NCBI RefSeq assembly: GCF_018390535.1
Contig: NZ_JAHBBW010000002.1
Location: 124,001-188,000, forward strand
DNA length: 64,000 nucleotides
DNA from: Bacteroides propionicigenes
GTDB taxonomy: Bacteria; Bacteroidota; Bacteroidia; Bacteroidales; Bacteroidaceae
Reading direction: 5' to 3'
The notes beneath the pieces are model-generated. The model had not been told where the DNA came from. It saw nothing but the letters and a program-made list of their open reading frames with translations, and did no database searches. Shown piece by piece: positions 8,061 through 18,008 of the stretch (its first letter is position 1; the number at the start of each line of letters is the position of its first letter). Both the position numbers and the translations under genes were made by a program.

Positions 8061-8148
8061 AGTCGTATATTGAGCCTATCTAAGTCGTATACTGAGCCTA
8101 TCTAAGTATACGACTGAGATAGGCTCAGTATACGACTTAGATAGGCCT
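8061..8148. repeat. 22-bp-periodic palindromic element A
   Basis: Four consecutive 22-bp units start at 8061, 8083, 8105 and 8127. Units 1 and 2 (AGTCGTATA...GCCTATCTA) differ at one base. Units 3 and 4 are shifted reverse complements (AGTATACGAC...GATAGG). Together they form a perfect 30-bp inverted repeat, 8074-8103 with 8117-8146, around a 13-bp loop. It starts 65 bp after the heparinase stop and may act as a transcript-end hairpin, although no T-tract follows. Three other intergenic regions in the window have the same period with different sequences. Confidence 0.85.
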
Positions 8149-8237
8149 TCCTTAACACCATTGATAGTCAAGCATTTACAAATCCATCGATTTATTAAGA
8201 AAAATAGCGACAAGTATGAATAATAAATAGTTTTCCG

Positions 8238-8245
8238 TATCTTTG
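8238..8245 (+). promoter_or_regulatory. -7 promoter box of NUDIX gene
   Basis: TATCTTTG is an exact match to the Bacteroides -7 consensus TAnnTTTG, 29 bp before the start codon of the NUDIX gene. No convincing TTTG -33 box is present. Confidence 0.6.
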
Positions 8246-8274
8246 CCTGCTGCAATCTTAAAGCACTCAAAGAT

Positions 8275-8799
8275 ATGGAACATCCTCTTTCTCAATTCAG
8301 ATATTGCCCGAAATGCGGTTCGGAACATTTCGGGATTCATAATGAAAAATCAAAGCTGTGCAAGGACTGCGGCTTTACCTATTACTTCAACTCTTCTGCC
8401 GCCACCGTTGCCCTGATACTGAACGGGCAGAACGAACTCTTAGTGTGCCGCCGTGCCAAAGAGCCGGCAAAAGGGACACTGGACCTGCCGGGTGGCTTCA
8501 TCGATATGGCGGAAACCGGTGAAGAAGGCGTGGCGCGCGAAGTAAAAGAAGAAACGGGCATGACGGTGACACAGGCCGAATACCTGTTTTCACTGCCTAA
8601 CATCTACATCTATTCGGGATTTTCCGTACATACGCTGGATATGTTTTTCCGCTGTGCGGTAGCCGATTCCCGGCATTTCAAAGCAATGGACGATGCTGCA
8701 GAGGCTTTCTTCCTCCCCCTTAAAGACATACATCCGGAGGACTTCGGACTGGGCTCCATTCGTAAAGGCCTGCAGATATTTCTGTCCGGCATATCCTAA
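8275..8799 (+). CDS. NUDIX hydrolase with N-terminal zinc ribbon
   Basis: 174 residues. A four-cysteine zinc ribbon (Cys11, Cys14, Cys29, Cys32) precedes a NUDIX domain. The full NUDIX box is present as GGFIDMAETGEEGVAREV followed by KEETGM. Such enzymes hydrolyse nucleoside diphosphates linked to another group. The zinc-ribbon plus NUDIX layout recalls NADH pyrophosphatase NudC, but this protein is shorter and lacks its N-terminal domain, so the substrate is open. It has its own promoter and ends 72 bp before the TPR gene. Confidence 0.88.
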   Translation: MEHPLSQFRYCPKCGSEHFGIHNEKSKLCKDCGFTYYFNSSAATVALILNGQNELLVCRRAKEPAKGTLDLPGGFIDMAETGEEGVAREVKEETGMTVTQAEYLFSLPNIYIYSGFSVHTLDMFFRCAVADSRHFKAMDDAAEAFFLPLKDIHPEDFGLGSIRKGLQIFLSGIS

Positions 8800-8838
8800 A
8801 AAAGCCAAACAGCCGGAACATTTTCAAACCAAAACCCG

Positions 8839-8846
8839 TATTTTTG
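8839..8846 (+). promoter_or_regulatory. -7 promoter box of TPR/barrel operon
   Basis: TATTTTTG is an exact TAnnTTTG match, 25 bp before the start of the TPR gene and in the short space after the NUDIX stop codon. Confidence 0.6.
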
Positions 8847-8871
8847 TAAAAGCATCCATTCTATACCGAAG

Positions 8872-11800
8872 ATGAAACATAAAATTTACCGCATAGTATG
8901 CACTGCGCTTTGCTGCGCACCGTTGCTCGCCACAGCACAGACGAGCGAGAAAATCACTTCTCCGCAACGACTGTATGAAGAAGGACAGAACCTGTTCCAA
9001 CAAAAGGCATTCTCCGCAGCCATATCTCCCTTACAGGCTTTTGTAAAACAAATCAAAGCGGAAGGCAGCCCGTTGTCCGCCGCCGGAGACAAAGAAGAAG
9101 CCGAATATATGCTGGTATGCGCCGAATACGAACTGAGAAGTCCCAATAGCATAGAACTGTTGCGGAGCTATCTCGATACATATCCCGACACTCCCCATGC
9201 CAACCGTATTTACGCCCTTATAGCGTCCTCCTATTTCTTCGAGGGAAAATATGACGACGCACTCGCCATGTTCAATGCCGCCCGGCTCGACCTCCTAAGC
9301 AACGAAGAGCGGGATGACATGACCTACCGACTGGCAACCTGTTACCTGAAAACGGGGAATGTGAAGGAAGCCGCCATCTGGTTTGAGACATTACGCAGCA
9401 CCGGTTCCAAATATGCCGCGGACTGCACATATTACCTTTCGTATATCCGCTACACCCAACAACGGTATGACGATGCCCTCAGCGGTTTTCTCAGCCTGCA
9501 GGACAATGCGAAATACAAGATGCTCGCGCCCTATTACATCGCAGAAATATACTTGGTTAAAAAGAACTATGACAAAGCGGAAATAGTTGCGCAAAACTAT
9601 CTCTCCGCCTATCCCAACCAGAAATATACCGGGGAGATGCACCGCATACAAGGTACCGCCGACTACCATTTCGGCAAATACCATGAAGCCGCAGAGGCTT
9701 TCAACCGATACCTGAACGACAATGCGGAACCCACCCGGAGAAGAGACGCGCTTTATATGCTGGGAATGTCCTATTACCGGACGGGGGTCTATTCGCAAGT
9801 TCCCGTCATCTTGGGTGAAGTGACTACCGGTAAAGACGCGCTTACACAAAACGCTTATCTGCATATGGGATTGGCTTATCTGCAGCTTGCCGACAAGAAC
9901 AAAGCCCGTATGGCATTTGAACAGGCGGCCGCATCCGGCGCCGACCTGAAAATAAAGGAACAGGCGGCTTATAACTATGCTCTCTGCATTCACGAAACGT
10001 CTTATTCCGCATTCGGCGAGTCGGTTACAGTCTTTGAGAATTTCCTGAACGAGTTTCCCAATTCCGCATATGCCGACAAAGTAAGCAACTATCTGGTAGA
10101 GGTCTACATGAATACCCGCAGTTATGATGCCGCACTCAAATCCATTGAACGCATTGCACGTCCCGGGAAGGCTATCTTGGAGGCCAAGCAAAAGATTCTG
10201 TTCCAACTGGGAACCCAGTCCTTTGCCAACACGCAGTTTGAACAGGCCATCAATTACTTCAACCAAAGCATCGCCTTAGGCCAATATAATCTGCAGACAA
10301 AAGCCGACGCCCTTTACTGGCGGGGCGAATCTTATTACCGGTTGAACCGTATGCAGGAAGCTGCCCGCAACTTCAACGAGTATCTGTCACTTGCCCCGCA
10401 GAAGAATACGGAAATGTATGCCCTTGCCTACTACAATCTGGCATACATAGCTTTCCACAAGAAAGATTATGCAACGGCGCAAGACCGTTTCCTGAAATTC
10501 ATCCAACTGCAAAAGAGCGGAGACGCCACCGTCCTTGCCGATGCGTATAACCGTATCGGCGACTGCTACATGCACGTCCGCCGCTTCGACGAAGCCAAGC
10601 AATACTACACCCGGGCGGAAAACCTGGGTACGCCCGCCGGTGATTACTCCTACTATCAGCTGGCTTTGGTGTCGGGCCTGCAAAAGAACTACGACGGGAA
10701 GATTACATTACTCAACCGGCTGGCCAACAAATATCCGAATTCGCCCTACGCCGTCAATGCACTTTACGAGAAAGGCCGTTCGTATGTGCAAAGCCGCAAC
10801 AACAATCAAGCCATCGCTACCTTCCGGGAGTTGCTGAACAAATATCCCGAAAGCCCCGTCAGTCGTAAGGCTGCCACGGAAATCGGACTGCTCTATTATC
10901 AGAACGACGATTACAGCCACGCTATCGAGGCCTACAAACACGTCATCTCCAAATATCCGGGCAGTGAAGAAGCACGCCTTGCCATGCGCGACTTGAAATC
11001 CATCTATGTGGAAGCCAACCGTGTGGATGAGTTCGCAGCGCTTGCAGCCCAAATGCCGGGCGCTATCCGCTTTGAACCCAGCGAACAAGATTCGCTGACT
11101 TACATCGCCGCAGAAAAAGTGTATATGAAAGGGGAAATCACCCCTGCAAGGGAAAGTTTCACCCGCTATCTGCAAAGCTATCCGAGCGGAGCTTTCAGCT
11201 TGAATGCACACTATTATCTGAGCCTTATCGGAAAAGAACAGAAAGACGAAACCGCCGTACTGGAACATACCGGCAAACTGCTGGAATATCCGGACAGCCC
11301 GTATTCGGAAGAAGCCTTGCTGATGCGCGGAGAAATCCTGTTCAACCACAAGGAATACGAAAAAGCCCTGGCAGACTACAAGCAACTGCAAGCCCGCGCC
11401 ACAACTGCCGAACGCCGGCAACTGGGCGTCACGGGTGTACTGCGCTGCAGTGTGTTATTGAAGGATGATATTGAAGTGATACAAGCTGCAACCGCCTTAC
11501 TGGCCGAAGCCAAACTCCCCCCCGAATTGCAGAATGAGGCTTTATACTATCGTGCCAAAGCCTATCTGAACCAAAAAGCGGTGAAGAAAGCGGCGAATGA
11601 CCTGAATATTCTGGCAAAAGACACCCGTACATTATACGGTGCGGAAGCCAAGTACCTGGCAGCACAACTGATGTACAACGCCGGTGACTACGCCACCGCC
11701 GAAAAGGAAATACTGAACTTCATCGACCAAAGTACTCCGCACGCCTATTGGCTGGCACGCAGCTTCATCCTCCTGTCCGACGTATATGTTGCCATGGACA

Positions 11801-11904
11801 AGAAACTGGATGCGCGCCAATATCTGCTGAGCCTGCAACAGAATTATCATGCGGACGATGATATTGAAGGAATGATTCAAGAAAGACTGGAAAAGCTGAA
11901 ATAA
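8872..11904 (+). CDS. Large periplasmic TPR protein
   Basis: 1010 residues: a signal peptide (cleavage near ATAQ, residue 23) followed by an almost unbroken series of tetratricopeptide repeats. Recurrent motifs include ALYMLGMSYYRTG, AYYNLAYIAFHKKDYATA and ALYEKGRSYVQSRNNNQA, and the repeats reach the C-terminus. No enzymatic domain is visible. The length implies an extended superhelical scaffold in the periplasm or at the inner face of the outer membrane. The barrel gene starts 9 bp after its stop, so the two proteins are very probably made together and may form a complex (inference). TPR/barrel pairs of this type recur in Bacteroidetes, but I know of no settled function. Confidence 0.85.
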   Translation: MKHKIYRIVCTALCCAPLLATAQTSEKITSPQRLYEEGQNLFQQKAFSAAISPLQAFVKQIKAEGSPLSAAGDKEEAEYMLVCAEYELRSPNSIELLRSYLDTYPDTPHANRIYALIASSYFFEGKYDDALAMFNAARLDLLSNEERDDMTYRLATCYLKTGNVKEAAIWFETLRSTGSKYAADCTYYLSYIRYTQQRYDDALSGFLSLQDNAKYKMLAPYYIAEIYLVKKNYDKAEIVAQNYLSAYPNQKYTGEMHRIQGTADYHFGKYHEAAEAFNRYLNDNAEPTRRRDALYMLGMSYYRTGVYSQVPVILGEVTTGKDALTQNAYLHMGLAYLQLADKNKARMAFEQAAASGADLKIKEQAAYNYALCIHETSYSAFGESVTVFENFLNEFPNSAYADKVSNYLVEVYMNTRSYDAALKSIERIARPGKAILEAKQKILFQLGTQSFANTQFEQAINYFNQSIALGQYNLQTKADALYWRGESYYRLNRMQEAARNFNEYLSLAPQKNTEMYALAYYNLAYIAFHKKDYATAQDRFLKFIQLQKSGDATVLADAYNRIGDCYMHVRRFDEAKQYYTRAENLGTPAGDYSYYQLALVSGLQKNYDGKITLLNRLANKYPNSPYAVNALYEKGRSYVQSRNNNQAIATFRELLNKYPESPVSRKAATEIGLLYYQNDDYSHAIEAYKHVISKYPGSEEARLAMRDLKSIYVEANRVDEFAALAAQMPGAIRFEPSEQDSLTYIAAEKVYMKGEITPARESFTRYLQSYPSGAFSLNAHYYLSLIGKEQKDETAVLEHTGKLLEYPDSPYSEEALLMRGEILFNHKEYEKALADYKQLQARATTAERRQLGVTGVLRCSVLLKDDIEVIQAATALLAEAKLPPELQNEALYYRAKAYLNQKAVKKAANDLNILAKDTRTLYGAEAKYLAAQLMYNAGDYATAEKEILNFIDQSTPHAYWLARSFILLSDVYVAMDKKLDARQYLLSLQQNYHADDDIEGMIQERLEKLK

Positions 11905-11913
11905 AAGAATACA

Positions 11914-13578
11914 ATGAATATGAGAAAGATACAATATATACTCAGCGGGATAACGCTGATGACCCTTCCTTTAGGCATCCATGCCCAGCAACAGGCCAAA
12001 GACTCCACCGTGAACCGGACAGTTGTTGTGGAACAGGAATATAACCCCGACATTCTGGATGCGTCCAAAATAAACGTACTCCCCAAAGTAGAGCCGCCAA
12101 CCGCCAACAAGAGGGCAGTGGAGTATGACGCCACCCTTATGCCCGCCAATACGATTCCCGCAACTGTCATGCAGGCATATACCGGGAAAGAAACGCAAGC
12201 CAAGGCACAGCCCGGATATATCAGACTGGGCTACGGCAATTACGGGAATCTGGATGCGCGCGCCAGCTACCTGTTCACGCTATCCAACAATGACCGCATC
12301 AACCTGAATTTCCATATGAACGGCATGGATGGCAAACTCGAATTGCCTGATAATAGCGGCAAATGGAACTCTTATTACTACCGCACTCATGCCAACATCG
12401 GTTATTTGCATCGCTTCAAGAAAGTAGACTTGGACATTGCAGGCAACTTTGGATTGAGCAACTTCAATTTCCTGCCTGATGCAGTTGCCGGAAAACAGAA
12501 ATTTACTTCCGGAGATATTCATTTCGGCGTGAAATCCACGGATGCGGAACTGCCCCTACAATTCAGCGCAGAAACAAACCTGATGCTCTATGAACGCCAA
12601 TACGACTTCGGTTCACCGGATAATCAGGAAAACATTATCCGTACCAAAGCACTGGTTGCCGGCGGCATATCCGATGAACAAACCGTAGGAATCGGCTTTG
12701 CAATGGACAATGTGTTGTACAAGAATAATAATTTTGAGAACTACACCTCACTCAACCTGAACCCGCATTACCGCTTGGAAAACGATGACTGGAAAATACG
12801 TATCGGCACGCAGGTTGATATGGCTTTCGGTTACGGTAAGAAATTCCGGGCAGCGCCTGATGTAGCGGTAGAATATAACTTTTCGGACAGCTACATCCTC
12901 TACGCACAGGCCAAAGGAGGAAGACTTCAAAATGATTTCCGCCGTTTGGAGGCATTCTGTCCATATGGGCTGGTCGCTTCGCAACCGGACGCCACTTATG
13001 AGCAAGTGAACATCGCCCTCGGCTTCAAAGCCAGCCCGGTAGCCGGCCTATGGCTGAACCTGTATGGCGGATACCAAAACTTAAAGGATGATTTGTTTTT
13101 CCAACCGGCAGATTTTCATGACAACACAGAGGGATACTACCGGACACTTGCCATCAGCCAATGGAACACAAGCAATATCTATGCCGGTGCAGAGGTACGC
13201 TACAACTATAAGAATATATTCTCATTCTCCGCAGCCGGAACTTATCGAAGTTGGGATGCAAAGAGCGACAGCCGGATTAGTGTCAAAGACTATGTACTCG
13301 CCTATAAGCCGGCCTTTGAAGCCAATCTGCATATAGATGTACAACCTATATCCGCTTTACTTCTTAATCTTGGCTATCAGCATATTTCACGCGAGAAGAT
13401 AGAGGGAAACAAGGTAGATGCGGTCAATAACCTTTATTTAAGCGGCAGTTACGAGTTCTTTAAAGGAATATCCGCTTATGCCCGCATAAACAATTTATTA
13501 AATCAAGATTATCAATATTATTGGGGATACCCGACCGAAGGCATCAACTTTATCGGAGGTGTAAGTTTCAAATTCTAA
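11914..13578 (+). CDS. Outer-membrane beta-barrel protein, TonB-receptor-like
   Basis: 554 residues with a signal peptide (to about HAQ, residue 24). A short periplasmic stretch (DSTVNRTVVVEQEYNPDILDAS onward) precedes a barrel of alternating strands from about residue 90. The end, YARINNLLNQDYQYYWGYP...GGVSFKF, is like the last strands of TonB-dependent receptors and finishes with Phe. Size and sequence leave no room for a complete plug domain or for a carboxypeptidase-like N-terminal domain, so it is unlikely to be a normal TonB-dependent transporter. It is transcribed with the TPR gene 9 bp upstream. Confidence 0.8.
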   Translation: MNMRKIQYILSGITLMTLPLGIHAQQQAKDSTVNRTVVVEQEYNPDILDASKINVLPKVEPPTANKRAVEYDATLMPANTIPATVMQAYTGKETQAKAQPGYIRLGYGNYGNLDARASYLFTLSNNDRINLNFHMNGMDGKLELPDNSGKWNSYYYRTHANIGYLHRFKKVDLDIAGNFGLSNFNFLPDAVAGKQKFTSGDIHFGVKSTDAELPLQFSAETNLMLYERQYDFGSPDNQENIIRTKALVAGGISDEQTVGIGFAMDNVLYKNNNFENYTSLNLNPHYRLENDDWKIRIGTQVDMAFGYGKKFRAAPDVAVEYNFSDSYILYAQAKGGRLQNDFRRLEAFCPYGLVASQPDATYEQVNIALGFKASPVAGLWLNLYGGYQNLKDDLFFQPADFHDNTEGYYRTLAISQWNTSNIYAGAEVRYNYKNIFSFSAAGTYRSWDAKSDSRISVKDYVLAYKPAFEANLHIDVQPISALLLNLGYQHISREKIEGNKVDAVNNLYLSGSYEFFKGISAYARINNLLNQDYQYYWGYPTEGINFIGGVSFKF

Positions 13579-13664
13579 CACTCCGGATTAAAGACATTAC
13601 GAACAAAAAAGGTCATTTTTGCTAAATTCTCCTTATATTATAAGGTGGAAAGTTTGTTTTTTCC

Positions 13665-13672
13665 TACTTTTG
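13665..13672 (+). promoter_or_regulatory. -7 promoter box of topA
   Basis: TACTTTTG matches TAnnTTTG exactly. It lies inside the upstream extension of the topA frame (GTG at 13645), which shows that the downstream ATG at 13714 is the real start. Confidence 0.65.
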
Positions 13673-13713
13673 CGGGCAAATTAGTGGCTGGAGTCACTAT
13701 AAAACAGAAATTT

Positions 13714-16062
13714 ATGCAGAAAAACCTTGTCATTGTCGAGTCTCCGGCAAAAGCAAAAACCATTGAGAAATTCCTCGGAAAAGACTATAAAGTCCTTTCC
13801 AGCTATGGTCATATACGCGATTTGAAGAAAAAAGAGTTCAGTATTGATATTGATAAAGATTTCAAGCCGCATTATGAAATCCCGGGAGATAAGAAAAAGG
13901 TTGTAGAAGAACTGAAGGCCGAAGCCAAAGAAGCGGAAACCGTATGGTTGGCATCCGATGAGGACCGCGAGGGAGAAGCGATTGCATGGCATTTGTACGA
14001 AGTGCTGAAATTGCAACCGGAACATACCAAGCGTATCGTTTTCCATGAAATCACCAAGAGTGCCATTCTAAAGGCCATTGAGCAACCACGCAATATTGAC
14101 ATCAATTTGGTAGATGCACAGCAAGCACGCCGTATTTTGGACCGTATCGTAGGTTTTGAACTTTCACCGGTGTTATGGAAGAAAGTGAAGCCCGCACTTT
14201 CCGCCGGTCGTGTGCAGTCAGTAGCCGTCCGTCTCATCGTAGAGCGCGAGCGTGAAATACAAGCCTTCCAATCGGAAGCATCTTATCGGGTTACCGCTGT
14301 ATTCCTCGTACCCGATGCCGATGGCAAACCGGTTGAGATGAAGGCCGAACTGGCACGCCGTATCAAGACAAAAGCCGAAGCTCAAAAATTCTTGGAAAGT
14401 TGCCAATCAGCCACTTTCACCATCAATGATATTTCCACCCGCCCGTTGAAAAAAAGTCCTGCGGCTCCTTTTACGACATCTACCTTGCAGCAAGAGGCTG
14501 CCCGCAAATTAGGATTTACAGTGGCACAGACTATGATGATTGCCCAACGGCTGTACGAATCGGGAAAGATTACCTATATGCGTACTGACTCCGTCAATCT
14601 GTCCGAACTGGCTGTAAACAGCAGCAAATCGGTCATTGCCGACATGATGGGAGAACGTTACGTATATCCGCGTCATTTCGCCACAAAGACCAAAGGCGCT
14701 CAAGAGGCTCACGAAGCCATTCGTCCTACCTACATGGAAAATGCCAAAATAGAGGGTAGCCCACAAGAACGAAAACTATATGACTTGATATGGAAGCGTA
14801 CCATAGCCTCCCAAATGGCAGATGCGGAAGTTGAAAAGACTACCGTAAACATCGGTATCAGCAACGAACCGGATACGTTCAATGCTACAGGGGAAGTTGT
14901 GAAGTTCGACGGTTTCCTCCATGTATATCGCGAATCCATTGACGATGATGCGGAACAGGAAGATGAAACACGTCTGTTGCCTCCTTTGAAGAAAGGACAG
15001 GTTTTACAGCACCAGAGTATTATTGCCACGGAACGTTTCACACAACATCCTCCCCGCTACACAGAAGCCAGTCTGGTACGCAAATTGGAAGAACTGGGTA
15101 TCGGTCGCCCTTCTACATATGCTCCCACCATTTCTACCATACAGCAGCGCGGTTATGTAGAGAAAGGTGAAAGAACCGGAGAAGAACGTCCTTACAATGT
15201 ACTTTCATTGCAAAACAATAAGATTACAGATGTTACCCAAACAGAAATTACAGGAGCCGAGAAAGCTAAATTGATGCCTACCGATATAGGTACGGTAGTC
15301 AATGACTTCTTAATGGAATACTTCTCCAACATCCTTGACTATAACTTTACCGCCAGTGTTGAAAAGCAATTCGACGAAATAGCCGAGGGAGAAAAGAAAT
15401 GGACAGCTATCTTGGGCGATTTCTATAAGGGTTTCCACCCGTCCGTAGAGAATACGCTTGCCACCAAGAATGCCCACAAAGCCGGCGAGCGCATCTTAGG
15501 CGAAGAACCGGGCAGCGGCAAACAGGTATCTGTAAAAATCGGTCGTTTTGGTCCTGTCGTACAGATTGGCACTGTCAATGACAGCGAAAAACCGCGCTTT
15601 GCCCAGCTCAAGAAGGAAATGTCCATCGAGACAATAACTTTGGAAGAAGCACTGGATTTGTTTAAACTGCCTCGTACTTTAGGCGAATATGAAGGCAAGA
15701 CAGTTACTGTAGGAACCGGCCGCTTCGGACCTTATGTGTACAATAACGGAATGTACACCTCACTTCCCAAGACAATAGACCCCATGGAGGTTACATTGGA
15801 CGAAGCAATCCAGCTTATCCAAAACAAAAAAGAGGCAGAAGCCCAAAAGCACCTCAAGAAATTTGATGAAGAGCCGGAACTGGAAATATTGAACGGCCGC
15901 TACGGTCCCTATATATCCTATAAAGGAAGCAATTATAAAATTCCGAAGGATATTATCCCGCAGGATTTAAGTTTGGACGCATGCAGGGAAATTATCAAAC
16001 TGCAAAGCGACCCGGATGCACCGAAAGCCAAACGCGGCAAATATGCCAAGAAGAAAAAATAA
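13714..16062 (+). CDS. topA: DNA topoisomerase I
   Basis: 782 residues from the ATG at 13714, chosen because the protein then begins MQKNLVIVESPAKAKTIEKF, the canonical start of the TOPRIM domain, and because the promoter lies within the longer reading. The TOPRIM acidic motif is SDEDREGE at 81-88. The active-site region GKITYMRTDS gives Tyr288 as the nucleophile that forms the covalent link to DNA. The C-terminal third carries glycine-rich DNA-binding repeats (GRFGPVVQIG, GRFGPYVYNNG, GRYGPYISYKG) and a lysine-rich tail, with no Cys4 zinc fingers. The enzyme relaxes negative supercoils behind transcription and replication. Confidence 0.97.
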   Translation: MQKNLVIVESPAKAKTIEKFLGKDYKVLSSYGHIRDLKKKEFSIDIDKDFKPHYEIPGDKKKVVEELKAEAKEAETVWLASDEDREGEAIAWHLYEVLKLQPEHTKRIVFHEITKSAILKAIEQPRNIDINLVDAQQARRILDRIVGFELSPVLWKKVKPALSAGRVQSVAVRLIVEREREIQAFQSEASYRVTAVFLVPDADGKPVEMKAELARRIKTKAEAQKFLESCQSATFTINDISTRPLKKSPAAPFTTSTLQQEAARKLGFTVAQTMMIAQRLYESGKITYMRTDSVNLSELAVNSSKSVIADMMGERYVYPRHFATKTKGAQEAHEAIRPTYMENAKIEGSPQERKLYDLIWKRTIASQMADAEVEKTTVNIGISNEPDTFNATGEVVKFDGFLHVYRESIDDDAEQEDETRLLPPLKKGQVLQHQSIIATERFTQHPPRYTEASLVRKLEELGIGRPSTYAPTISTIQQRGYVEKGERTGEERPYNVLSLQNNKITDVTQTEITGAEKAKLMPTDIGTVVNDFLMEYFSNILDYNFTASVEKQFDEIAEGEKKWTAILGDFYKGFHPSVENTLATKNAHKAGERILGEEPGSGKQVSVKIGRFGPVVQIGTVNDSEKPRFAQLKKEMSIETITLEEALDLFKLPRTLGEYEGKTVTVGTGRFGPYVYNNGMYTSLPKTIDPMEVTLDEAIQLIQNKKEAEAQKHLKKFDEEPELEILNGRYGPYISYKGSNYKIPKDIIPQDLSLDACREIIKLQSDPDAPKAKRGKYAKKKK

Positions 16063-16080
16063 TGAAGCTATACTAATATG

Positions 16081-16118
16081 AAGAAGCCCTCTCTACGGAT
16101 GCGTAAAGAGGGCTTCTT
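16081..16118. terminator. Bidirectional terminator between topA and argS
   Basis: The 12-bp arms AAGAAGCCCTCT (16081-16092) and AGAGGGCTTCTT (16107-16118) form a strong GC-rich stem. The adjacent A and T runs serve both converging genes. Confidence 0.85.
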
Positions 16119-16137
16119 CATATCAGAGTGCTTCTGA

Positions 16138-17955
16138 TTACATCCTATCGGGTACTTCAATGCCAAGCAATCCCATTCCCAAGCGTACCACCTTGGCAAC
16201 ATTCTCGGACAAAGCAAGACGGAATATCTTCACAGCCTCATTCTCCTCACGCAATATGCTGAAATCGTGATAGAACTGATTGTATTCCTTCACAAGGTCA
16301 TAAGTATAGTTTGCAATCAGAGAAGGACTATAATCTTCGCCTGCCTGTTTTACAACGGCTGCAAAGTCTGCAACCATCTGTATCAAACCTTCTTCTTTCT
16401 CGCTCAATTCAATTCCTGCGGGAAGTTGTGCGGGAACAGTAATGCCTGCCTCTTTCGCCTTACGAAGAACGGACTGTATACGTGCGTATGTATACTGGAT
16501 GAAAGGTCCTGTATTACCGTTGAAGTCAATGGATTCCTTAGGATTGAACGTCATGTTCTTGCGAGCATCCACTTTCAATATAAAATATTTCAAAGCGCCT
16601 AAACCGACAATACGAGCTATATTATCAGCCTCTTCCTTGGTCAAGCCGTCCAGCTTACCCAATTCTCCGGACGTTTCCTTAGCGGTATTAATCATTTCAG
16701 CCATCAAATCGTCAGCATCCACAACCGTACCCTCGCGACTCTTCATCTTGCCTTCGGGCAGTTCTACCATACCGTAAGAGAAATGAACCAGTCCCTTGCC
16801 CCATTCAAAGCCTAACTTATCGAGCAAAATAGAAAGCACCTGGAAATGATAATTCTGTTCATTGCCTACCACGTAAACCATCTTGTCAATGGGGAAATCG
16901 GCAAAACGCAATTTAGCAGTACCTATATCCTGTGTCATATAAACAGAAGTTCCGTCCGCACGGAGAAGCAATTTATGGTCGAGTCCTTCTCCGGTCAGGT
17001 CGGCCCATACGGAACCATCCTCTTTGCGATAGAAGAAGCCTTTTTCCAAGCCTTCCATAACCTTCTCCTTACCTTCCAGATAAGTTTCCGACTCGTAATA
17101 AATCTTGTCGAAAGTAACACCCATCATACGGTAAGTCTCATCGAAACCGGTATATACCCAGTCATTCATCTTCTTCCACAAAGCGCGTACTTCAGAATCA
17201 TTAGCTTCCCACTTCACCAGCATTTCACGCGCTTCTTTCATCAAAGGCGATTCAGCTTCAGCCTTGGTCTTTGCCTCTTCTTCACTCAGACCTTCGCTTT
17301 GGAACTTCGCCATCAGCTCTTTTACTTCAGCCTTGTAATGCTTGTCGAAAGCCACATAGTAGTCACCAATCAGGTGATCGCCTTTCTTACCGGAAGACTC
17401 GGGAGTTTCACCGTTGCCATACTTCTGCCAAGCCAACATTGACTTACAGATATGAATGCCGCGGTCGTTCACAATATTTGTCTTTACCACCTTGTTGCCA
17501 TTGGCCGAAATGATATTTGCCAACGCATGACCCAACAAGTTATTGCGGACATGCCCCAAATGGAGCGGCTTATTCGTATTGGGCGAAGAATATTCAATCA
17601 TCACCAACGGAGACTTGTCGGTAACAGCGACAATACCATACTGCGCATCCGCATGAATACCATTCAGCAATTCAATCCATGCCGAAGAAGCGATAGTCAG
17701 GTTCAGGAACCCTTTGATAACATTGAATGCCGAAACCGAAGGCTCGTTTGCCTGCAGATATTCGCCAATCTCTTGTGCTGTCTGTTCCGGTCCTTTCTTA
17801 GACATACGGAGGAAAGGGAAAACCACCAACGTAAGATGCCCCTCAAATTCTTTCTTGGTTTTCTGCAACTGTACCTGTGCAGCCGGAACATCTTGTCCGT
17901 ACAGTGCTTTCAGTCCGCTGATTACGGACGCTACCAAATTCTGTTCTATATTCAT
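16138..17955 (-). CDS. argS: Arginyl-tRNA synthetase
   Basis: 605 residues, class I synthetase. The N-terminal Arg-tRNA domain (about 1-90) is followed by the HIGH-type signature in SPNTNKPLHLGHVRNNLLG. The KMSKS region is represented by GKMKSREGT. The C-terminal DALR anticodon-binding domain ends GMGLLGIEVPDRM. It charges tRNA-Arg with arginine; a tRNA-Arg(CCU) gene lies about 8.5 kb away at 26503. A minus-strand TATCTTTG (complement of 17979-17986) lies 24 bp upstream. The gene is in the same direction as HU but is separated from it by a terminator. Confidence 0.97.
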   Translation of the reverse strand: MNIEQNLVASVISGLKALYGQDVPAAQVQLQKTKKEFEGHLTLVVFPFLRMSKKGPEQTAQEIGEYLQANEPSVSAFNVIKGFLNLTIASSAWIELLNGIHADAQYGIVAVTDKSPLVMIEYSSPNTNKPLHLGHVRNNLLGHALANIISANGNKVVKTNIVNDRGIHICKSMLAWQKYGNGETPESSGKKGDHLIGDYYVAFDKHYKAEVKELMAKFQSEGLSEEEAKTKAEAESPLMKEAREMLVKWEANDSEVRALWKKMNDWVYTGFDETYRMMGVTFDKIYYESETYLEGKEKVMEGLEKGFFYRKEDGSVWADLTGEGLDHKLLLRADGTSVYMTQDIGTAKLRFADFPIDKMVYVVGNEQNYHFQVLSILLDKLGFEWGKGLVHFSYGMVELPEGKMKSREGTVVDADDLMAEMINTAKETSGELGKLDGLTKEEADNIARIVGLGALKYFILKVDARKNMTFNPKESIDFNGNTGPFIQYTYARIQSVLRKAKEAGITVPAQLPAGIELSEKEEGLIQMVADFAAVVKQAGEDYSPSLIANYTYDLVKEYNQFYHDFSILREENEAVKIFRLALSENVAKVVRLGMGLLGIEVPDRM

Positions 17956-18008
17956 GATTCAAATGTATTTTCTGTGCGCAAAGATACGAACTATTTTTAA
18001 TTCCATAA

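Noticed and set aside
13645..13713. Upstream GTG start of topA adding 23 residues
   Set aside because: A TACTTTTG promoter box lies inside the extension, and the added residues have no match to the TOPRIM start.
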